The notes under the pieces are model-generated. The model saw nothing but the letters and a program-made list of their open reading frames with translations. It had not been told where the DNA came from and searched no databases. 9,533 bases of DNA from Spirochaetia bacterium (lineage in GTDB: Bacteria; Spirochaetota; Spirochaetia; Treponematales; Breznakiellaceae): the NCBI GenBank assembly GCA_026002025.1, contig BOAU01000077.1, forward strand, positions 1-9,533, written 5' to 3'. The stretch's first letter is position 1. Every line of letters starts with the position of its first letter. Shown one piece after another: positions 1-5,680 of this stretch. Position numbers and translations under genes: made by a program.

Positions 1-1
1 T

Positions 2-274
2 CCCCTTGTCTTGGAAACAGGCGTAAAGGACGTAAAGGCCTATGCCCGGAAAAAGGATGTCATCGTGGAAAGCGCCTTTGATGATACCCTGGCGGCTGCA
101 CCCGGGGAAGCCGCCAAAGAACCCGCTTCCGCGGGGGAGGGCCCTTCCCTGGAAGCGGGGCTTTGTCCTGAAGCATATTCACTTTCCCTGCGGACAGTGC
201 TCTTTCCGCTCTATCCCCGTTTAAGTTCCGCGGAAGTGGAACGGATATCAAAGCTTATTCTTACCCTTCCGTAA
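2..274 (+). CDS. C-terminal end of a DegT/DnrJ/EryC1/StrS-family aminotransferase (partial)
   Basis: This reading frame is open from the left edge and ends at TAA 272-274, giving 90 residues of a protein that starts outside the window. The last third, CPEAYSLSLRTVLFPLYPRL followed by SSAEVERISKLI, fits the C-terminal signature of the DegT/DnrJ/EryC1/StrS family: a Pro-Ala/Glu pair, a Ser-x-Arg segment, an LPLYP-like turn and a final helix of the (S/T)xEEVERV type. These fold-type I PLP enzymes transfer an amino group to keto-sugars for surface polysaccharide or antibiotic sugars. The catalytic lysine and PLP-binding segments would lie upstream and cannot be checked. A Pro/Ala/Gly/Glu-rich stretch at about residues 31-52 looks like a loop unusual for the family. 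The TTG at position 11 is internal and not a real start. NAD kinase begins 10 nt downstream, so the two are probably co-transcribed. The family call rests on the last 35 residues only. Confidence 0.7.
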   Translation, partial: PLVLETGVKDVKAYARKKDVIVESAFDDTLAAAPGEAAKEPASAGEGPSLEAGLCPEAYSLSLRTVLFPLYPRLSSAEVERISKLILTLP

Positions 275-284
275 CAGGGTGACC
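275..284 (+). promoter_or_regulatory. Ribosome-binding site deciding the nadK start
   Basis: The whole gap between the aminotransferase stop and ATG 285 is CAGGGTGACC. AGGGTG at 276-281 is a Shine-Dalgarno-like match placed correctly for ATG 285. The alternative GTG at 279 lies inside this motif and has no purine-rich sequence in front of it, so ATG 285 is preferred. Confidence 0.55.
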
Positions 285-1199
285 ATGGCCAAACTCAACC
301 GGGCGCTGCTATTCATAAATCTTCACAAGTCGGATGCCAAAGCCATTGCGGAGGAAATTCGCATTGAACTGGAAAGGCAGAATATCGGGACCCGGTTTTT
401 TACCTTTGAAGAAAAATGTGACTTTAAGCAGGACGGCCCCTATGATGCGGCGTTCAGCCTGGGGGGGGATGGTACGGTGCTTTACGCTGCCCGGGCCATG
501 GCGCCTCTGGGGGTCCCCATTATTCCGGTTAATTTGGGTACCCTTGGTTTTATTGCAGCGGTACCTCCCGATGAATGGAAAACGACCTTTGAAAAGTGGC
601 AGCAGGGGAAGGCGGCAGTTTCCCGGCGTTTCATGCTGGACGTAAGTGTGGAGCGGGGGGGAAGTATACGCGCCCTGGGTCCCTGTCTGAATGACACGGT
701 TATTTCAGCATCGGGGATAGCGAAGATCATCAGGCTCAATGTGGAGTCGGAACTGCCTGTTGGTGAAAATGTGACGGGGACACCGGGAATTGAGCCTTCA
801 CTTGAATACATCAGGCTGGGGCAGTACCGTTCCGACGGCCTTATCGTGGCAACCCCCACGGGGTCCACCGCCTATTCGGTGGCGGCCGGGGGGCCTATTC
901 TTGAGCCGGAAATGGAAGCGATCATCATCAACCCCATCTGCCCCTTTACCCTGTCGAACCGGCCCATTGTGCTGCCCTCAAAGGAAACGGTGATCGTGGA
1001 AGTGGAAAAGGAACAGCGCAGCGGGGTGCTCCTCACCATGGACGGCCAGGTTACCCAGGCCCTGGAGCCGGGGGACAGGATTTTCCTCCGGGAGGCCCCT
1101 TACCAGGCCCTGCTGGTCGCGTCCGGCCGCATCGCCTTTTACAAGGCCCTCCGCACAAAACTTTCCTGGTCAGGGGTTATGGGGGAAAATCGTGCTTGA
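285..1199 (+). CDS. nadK: NAD kinase (ATP/polyphosphate-dependent NAD+ 2'-phosphorylation)
   Basis: NAD kinase phosphorylates NAD+ to NADP+ in the cytosol and is the only de novo source of NADP(H). The 304-residue product has all the family hallmarks: GGDGT at about 60-64, NLGTLGF at 83-89, the ND pair at about 136-137, DGLIVATPTGSTAYS at about 184-198, a Gly-Gly-Pro at about 202-204, and NPICPFTLSNRP at 216-227. The last motif has Phe where many homologues have His (PICPHTL). A GTG at 279 would add two residues, but the ATG at 285 has the better ribosome-binding site. An insert of roughly 18-22 residues (about 154-177) interrupts the region between RLNV and the strand leading to SDGL, where most bacterial NAD kinases have a tight turn. 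The GGD codons contain a run of eight G at 461-468. The stop overlaps the recN start by 8 nt, implying translational coupling. Confidence 0.96.
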   Translation: MAKLNRALLFINLHKSDAKAIAEEIRIELERQNIGTRFFTFEEKCDFKQDGPYDAAFSLGGDGTVLYAARAMAPLGVPIIPVNLGTLGFIAAVPPDEWKTTFEKWQQGKAAVSRRFMLDVSVERGGSIRALGPCLNDTVISASGIAKIIRLNVESELPVGENVTGTPGIEPSLEYIRLGQYRSDGLIVATPTGSTAYSVAAGGPILEPEMEAIIINPICPFTLSNRPIVLPSKETVIVEVEKEQRSGVLLTMDGQVTQALEPGDRIFLREAPYQALLVASGRIAFYKALRTKLSWSGVMGENRA

Positions 1200-2973
1200 A
1201 GAACTGAGCATCAGAAACTATGCCCTCATCGACAGCATATCCATTTCCTTTGAGGATGGATTTAACGTGCTTACCGGGGAGACCGGGGCGGGGAAATCCA
1301 TCATTGTGGGCTCTTTAAGTTTTCTCATGGGCGCCAAGGCCGATACGGACGTTATCAGGACCGGTACGGAAGAGGCGAGTGTCACAGCGGTCATTGCCAT
1401 TGGGGAAAAAAGCAGCGAGGCCCTGGAATGGCTGGCAACGCGGGACATCAGTTCCGAAGATGGCCGGATCATCGTGCGGCGGAATATCAAAACTTCGGGC
1501 CGCAGTTCCATTTATATACAGGATGTGCCGGTAACCCGGACGGACCTGGCGGAATTTATGGCCCTGATCTTTGACATCCACGGCCAGCATAACCATGAAT
1601 CCCTGCTCCGCAAGGAAAGCCACCGGCGGTACCTCGACCGCTTCGCCGGCCTTGAGGAAGAGACCGCCCAATTTAACCGGGTTTTCCTTGAACTTGCGGA
1701 AAAGAAACGGAATCTGGAAAATTCCCTCGGTTCCGAACGAGATCGGGCGGAGTGGCTTGAAATTTTAAGTTATGCGGTTGAGGAAATTGACAAGGCCGCC
1801 CCCAAAAGCGGGGAAAGCCGGGAACTGGAAAGCGAGGCCCAGCGGCTGGGGGATTTTGAGCGTCTTGCGGAGCAGGTGAACAGCGCCGCCGCCAGCCTCT
1901 ACGATGGTGAAACTTCGGCCCTGAGCCTTGCACGGCGTGCCCGTAACGCCCTGGACGCCGCAGCCGCTATCGACACTTCTTTGGCGGGAATTCAGAAACG
2001 GCTTGATGATCTTTATTTTGAGGCTGAGGATATTGCCGAAGAATTCCGCTCCTACCGGGATAACCTTACCTACGACCCGGAACGGCTTGAGGAAGTGGAG
2101 GAACGGCTCGCCCTCCTGTACCGGTTGAAGAAGAAATACATTGGTAAGGCGGGCGGAAGTTCCGCTGCTGCGGGAAGCGACGAAGACGCGATCCTTGCCT
2201 ACCGCACCCAGGCGGCGGATGAAATTGAGGCCCTTTCCGGCCTTGGGGAAAACCGGGAAAAACTCCGATCCGATATTGCGACCCTGGAAAAAGATATTGC
2301 TGTCCGTGCGGCGGCCATCGGGGCAAAACGAAAAACCGGGGCGCTGAAACTGGGGGAACGGATCACCGGAATCCTCTCCCATTTGGGAATGCCCAATGCC
2401 CGGTTTTCCGCGGCCGTTTTGCCCAAGGGCCAAAATTCCGGCGGCGCCCTGGTCTGCGGCCCCTGGGGGGCGGAGGATGTGGAATTTCTTATCTCCGCAA
2501 ATACCGGGGAGCCCCTGAAGGACCTTGCCCGTATTGCCAGCGGGGGAGAACTTTCACGGGTGATGTTGGCTATCAAGACCGTGCTTGCAGGCGCCAATGC
2601 GGCGGGCAATGACGCATCCCCGGAAACTCTGGTATTTGACGAGATCGATACGGGAATTGGGGGGGAAGTGGCCCTTGCGGTTGGGGAATATCTGGTTAAA
2701 ATCGGCGGGCTTAAACAGATTTTTTGTGTTACCCATCTTGCCAGTATCGCGGTTAGGGCTGATAATCATCTAAGGGTAGAAAAAAAAGTTGTCGGCGGCG
2801 CTCATTCCGTGGGGAGCCGGACCCTTACGCAGGTTTCTGCCCTTGGGGGCGAGGAACGGCGGCAGGAGATCGCCCGGATGCTGGCGGGGGATGCGGGGAA
2901 AGCCGCCCTTGCCCATGCGGATGAATTACTGTCAAAGTATGGAACATCCAACGACCCCGGAAAAGGCAAATAA
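1192..2973 (+). CDS. recN: DNA repair protein RecN (SMC-like ATPase)
   Basis: RecN is an SMC-like cytosolic ATPase that acts early in recombinational repair of DNA double-strand breaks. The 593-residue length is normal for the family (about 550-590). The N-terminal ATPase half starts LEELSIRNYALID and carries Walker A GETGAGKS at 29-36. The RecN-typical FDIHGQHNHESLL is near residue 125-137. Residues about 160-370 are rich in Glu, Lys, Arg and Leu, as expected for the antiparallel coiled-coil arm. The C-terminal half has the ABC signature ASGGELS at 449-455, Walker B LVFDEIDTG at 480-488 (Asp483, Glu484), and the VTHLASIA switch region, which has Ser where THLPQVA is common. The start is GTG 1192, 7 nt inside nadK, preceded by GGGGGAAAA at 1181-1189 as ribosome-binding site. 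The TAA stop shares its last base with the next ATG. The catalytic motifs are intact. Confidence 0.97.
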   Translation: MLEELSIRNYALIDSISISFEDGFNVLTGETGAGKSIIVGSLSFLMGAKADTDVIRTGTEEASVTAVIAIGEKSSEALEWLATRDISSEDGRIIVRRNIKTSGRSSIYIQDVPVTRTDLAEFMALIFDIHGQHNHESLLRKESHRRYLDRFAGLEEETAQFNRVFLELAEKKRNLENSLGSERDRAEWLEILSYAVEEIDKAAPKSGESRELESEAQRLGDFERLAEQVNSAAASLYDGETSALSLARRARNALDAAAAIDTSLAGIQKRLDDLYFEAEDIAEEFRSYRDNLTYDPERLEEVEERLALLYRLKKKYIGKAGGSSAAAGSDEDAILAYRTQAADEIEALSGLGENREKLRSDIATLEKDIAVRAAAIGAKRKTGALKLGERITGILSHLGMPNARFSAAVLPKGQNSGGALVCGPWGAEDVEFLISANTGEPLKDLARIASGGELSRVMLAIKTVLAGANAAGNDASPETLVFDEIDTGIGGEVALAVGEYLVKIGGLKQIFCVTHLASIAVRADNHLRVEKKVVGGAHSVGSRTLTQVSALGGEERRQEIARMLAGDAGKAALAHADELLSKYGTSNDPGKGK

Positions 2974-3788
2974 TGGCAAAGATTACCGATGGGGATCGTC
3001 AGCTCTATCAAAAGAAAATTCAGCCCTACCTGTCAACGGTTGAGACCATCCTCAAAGAGGAAACCGCTGTTCTTTTGGAGATAAAAATCAATCTTGATAC
3101 GGCGGGCCTTAACCGGTTTGCGCTGGCGGATAAAATGCTGGACCTTGCTTCAAATTTTATTATCCAAAACGGGGTTTCCCTATCGGTATTGCAGGTGAGG
3201 AATGAAGACGCCCTGAATGAGGCGCGGAAGTACCTGTACAAAAGTGTGACATATCTGGAAGAGATTGTGGGCAGCCTGGTGGACGCGTCCTTTTATGAGT
3301 ACGAGGAACAGCTTGCCGCCATAGCGTCAATCGATCAGGGGCGGCGTTATTTTCTGGTACGGAAAATGGGTCTTGCGGTTCAGCTTTTGGAAAATGCCTA
3401 TGGCGCCGATGCCAAATGGAAATGGTCCTTTGTGGAGCTTGAAGGCCGTTATGCCGCGGCGGCAAAGAATATTTTTGACCTTAAAAAAGCCGGGGTCAAC
3501 CGGGACCCCCGCGCAGCGGATTATGAACCCACCATGTACCATCTGGCGCTGATCAAAAAGCTGTTTATGCAGGCGGCGGATCGTTACCGGCAAAAATATG
3601 AGGTTTCCTCCAACCAGATTGATGATTTTAAGCAGGGCGTCCTTTTTCTTTCCGGCCTTATGCGGCTCCTGACGGTTTTGGGAGATCGGAATGAGGTTGA
3701 AGCGCTCAAAAAGAAAATTGATACCTGGTCCGCCAAGCTGGATGCAGATGAAAAGAAGCAGGCCGAAATGGCCGCAAAAAGAAAATAA
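2973..3788 (+). CDS. Helical cytosolic protein of unknown function
   Basis: I do not recognise a characterised family. The 271-residue product has no signal peptide, no hydrophobic membrane segment and no cysteine. It is predicted by eye to be almost entirely alpha-helical. It has many Tyr, Leu, Glu and Lys residues, including a Tyr-rich stretch at about 104-112, a WKW triplet at 149-151, and a strongly charged Lys/Ala/Glu tail from about 241 that could form a short coiled coil. Codon use matches the neighbours and the frame is uninterrupted, so it is a real gene. Its ATG overlaps the recN stop (TAATG at 2971-2975), with AAGG at 2964-2967 as a likely ribosome-binding site. Its own TAA overlaps the next ATG in the same way. 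I recall a hypothetical gene in the same place after recN in other treponemes, which would make it a lineage-specific conserved protein, but this needs a search. The tight coupling suggests a stoichiometric or co-regulated role; no function can be assigned. Confidence 0.9.
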   Translation: MAKITDGDRQLYQKKIQPYLSTVETILKEETAVLLEIKINLDTAGLNRFALADKMLDLASNFIIQNGVSLSVLQVRNEDALNEARKYLYKSVTYLEEIVGSLVDASFYEYEEQLAAIASIDQGRRYFLVRKMGLAVQLLENAYGADAKWKWSFVELEGRYAAAAKNIFDLKKAGVNRDPRAADYEPTMYHLALIKKLFMQAADRYRQKYEVSSNQIDDFKQGVLFLSGLMRLLTVLGDRNEVEALKKKIDTWSAKLDADEKKQAEMAAKRK

Positions 3789-5680
3789 TGTCCGATAAAA
3801 AAACACCGGAAAAAAAAGAGAATAAACCCCAGAAGCCCGAGACATCTGAGACGCCTCAGGCATCCCTGCGTGAATTTCGTACCCTGCTGCCCTACCTTTC
3901 CCGGTACTGCGGCCGTTATATTTTAGGCTTCCTCTGCCTTATCATAGTGGACGCGGCCCAGGTCATCATCCCCCAGTTTATTGCCCGGGCGGTGGACCTG
4001 GTCAGTTCCGGGAAAGCGGACATGAGGCGCATCCTCTTTCTGGGTTTGTATATGATAGGGGTGATGGCCGTTATTTCCGCGGGCCGTTTTTTGTGGCGCT
4101 ACTTTATCCACGGTTCTTCCCGGCGGATCGAAACGGAAATGCGGGAGCATCTCTTCGATCATCTTTTGACCTTGTCCTACGACTACTATCAGAAAAACAA
4201 AATCGGCGATTTGATGGCGCGGTCCATCAACGATCTTAACGCGGTGCGTATGTCCATCGGGATGGGCCTGGTTGCCCTGGTGGATTTTATTGTCATGGCT
4301 GTTTCAATTTTGGTGATTATTTTCATACAAGACGCCCGGACTGCCCTGTTTGCGGTGATCCCCCTGCCGCTGATTACCCTTTTGATTTTGATCTTCGGCA
4401 ATACCGTGGGGAAGATGTTTCTCCGCGCCCAGGAAACCTATTCTGCCATGAGTGACACGGTACAGGAAACCTTCGCCGGTATCCGGGTGATAAAGTCCTT
4501 TGTGAATGAGTGGTGGTTCATCAAAAAATTCGCCGACACCAACGACGATTACCGGGACGCCAACATGGACCTTACTAAACTCTTCGGCTTTTTTTTCCCG
4601 CTGGTCTCGTTTCTTTCGGGTCTTACCACACTGATACTGCTCCTTGTCGGTGGCATCCGCGTGGTGGAGGGCTACATGAGCCCCGGCGGCCTTGTGGCCC
4701 TTTTCCGCTATTTACAAATGCTGATATGGCCCCTGATGGGCGCGGGCTTTATGGTGAACATGATCCAGCGAGGGGCGGTAAGCCTTAAGCGGATCAATGA
4801 GGTATTGCAGACCGTGCCCTCCATTATGTCACCGGTAAATCCCAGGACGTCTTCGGATTTTTCAGATACCCACAGTAATACTGTGCCCGCAATTGAAATA
4901 AGCGGTCTCTCCTTTGCCTATGAGGGGGGCGGAGGAGGATTAAGCGATATCAGTCTGGGTGTTCCGCAGGGCTCCATGCTGGGGATCATGGGCCGCACCG
5001 GATCGGGAAAATCAACCTTGATAAAAACCCTTACCCGGACCATTGATCCCCCGGCGGGGACGGTGAAGATCTTCGGCCTTGATGTCCGCGAGTGGGATCT
5101 GTCGCAGCTGCGGGGCCTTTTTGGGGTGACCCCCCAGGACAGCTACCTCTTTTCCGATTCCATCAAACAGAATATCGGCTATGGACTTGCGGAGCCCGCA
5201 GAATCACTGTTGAAGAAGGCGGCAGAAACAGCGGCCCTGGAAAATGATTTTGAGAGTTTTAATCAGGGATGGGACACCCTTATCGGTGAGCGGGGGCTTA
5301 CCCTTTCCGGCGGCCAGAAACAGCGGGTGGCCATTGCCCGCTCCCTCATCCTGTACCCTGAAATTCTGATCCTGGACGATTCCCTTTCCGCTGTGGACGC
5401 GGAAACGGAAAAACGGATATTGACGGGGCTTCTTAAAGAACGGCAGGGCAAAACCACCATTGTTATTTCCCATCGGGTCTCCACCCTGCGGAACGCCGAC
5501 AGGATCGCCGTTCTTGACAAGGGCAGGCTTTGCGAATACGGCAGCCCCCGTGAATTGGCCGGTCTGCCCGGCGGTTTCTATGCCCGCATGGCGGCACTGC
5601 AGCACTTAGACGAGAATACGTCTATTGATGAGACGTCTATAGATGAATCGTCCACGGACGAGGGGACCGGCAATGGCTGA
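3788..5680 (+). CDS. ABC exporter half-transporter, subunit with Asp in place of the catalytic Glu (BmrC/YheI-like)
   Basis: This is a 630-residue type I (MDR-like) ABC exporter half. A charged cytosolic extension (1-25) precedes six likely membrane helices at about 44-66, 81-107, 161-180, 184-205, 265-293 and 300-325. The nucleotide-binding domain has an A-loop Tyr in FAYEG (378), Walker A GRTGSGKST (402-410), Q-loop Gln450, a perfect signature LSGGQ (506-510), and Walker B ILILDDSLSAVDA with Asp530-Asp531 where the catalytic Glu normally follows the Asp, and switch His562. Canonical signature plus Asp-for-Glu is the pattern of one subunit in heterodimeric exporters such as BmrC of BmrCD and TM287 of TM287/288. 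The next gene has the complementary pattern, so the two probably form one transporter in the cytoplasmic membrane. The substrate is unknown (drug, lipid or peptide are possible). ATG 3788 overlaps the previous stop. The C-terminus ends in a repetitive acidic tail (TSIDE units), which is unusual. Confidence 0.93.
   Translation: MSDKKTPEKKENKPQKPETSETPQASLREFRTLLPYLSRYCGRYILGFLCLIIVDAAQVIIPQFIARAVDLVSSGKADMRRILFLGLYMIGVMAVISAGRFLWRYFIHGSSRRIETEMREHLFDHLLTLSYDYYQKNKIGDLMARSINDLNAVRMSIGMGLVALVDFIVMAVSILVIIFIQDARTALFAVIPLPLITLLILIFGNTVGKMFLRAQETYSAMSDTVQETFAGIRVIKSFVNEWWFIKKFADTNDDYRDANMDLTKLFGFFFPLVSFLSGLTTLILLLVGGIRVVEGYMSPGGLVALFRYLQMLIWPLMGAGFMVNMIQRGAVSLKRINEVLQTVPSIMSPVNPRTSSDFSDTHSNTVPAIEISGLSFAYEGGGGGLSDISLGVPQGSMLGIMGRTGSGKSTLIKTLTRTIDPPAGTVKIFGLDVREWDLSQLRGLFGVTPQDSYLFSDSIKQNIGYGLAEPAESLLKKAAETAALENDFESFNQGWDTLIGERGLTLSGGQKQRVAIARSLILYPEILILDDSLSAVDAETEKRILTGLLKERQGKTTIVISHRVSTLRNADRIAVLDKGRLCEYGSPRELAGLPGGFYARMAALQHLDENTSIDETSIDESSTDEGTGNG
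5618..5662 (+). repeat. Three 15-bp tandem units encoding an acidic TSIDE/SSTDE tail
   Basis: Three adjacent in-frame 15-nt units lie at 5618-5632, 5633-5647 and 5648-5662. Units 1 and 2 match at 13 of 15 positions and unit 3 matches unit 1 at 10 of 15. They encode TSIDE, TSIDE and SSTDE at the very end of the first ABC subunit. The change in copy number would alter tail length without shifting the frame. The block also lies immediately before the ribosome-binding site of the second ABC subunit. Confidence 0.75.
5661..5675 (+). promoter_or_regulatory. Ribosome-binding site deciding the start of the second ABC subunit
   Basis: AGGGG at 5661-5665 lies 7 nt before ATG 5673. An earlier in-frame ATG at 5643 lies inside the tandem repeat and would add ten residues (MNRPRTRGPA) with no such motif well placed before it. 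ATG 5673 also gives an 8-nt overlap with the preceding stop, the same overlap length as between nadK and recN. Confidence 0.65.

Noticed and set aside
1765..2433. 222-codon antisense ORF opposite recN
   Set aside because: It lies fully inside recN, whose motifs prove the + frame. GC-rich codon bias often leaves the antisense frame open, and the predicted protein is Pro/Gly/Phe-rich without a recognisable domain.
3327..3863. 178-codon antisense ORF across the unknown gene and the exporter start
   Set aside because: It overlaps two coupled + strand genes, has no family resemblance and no visible ribosome-binding site.
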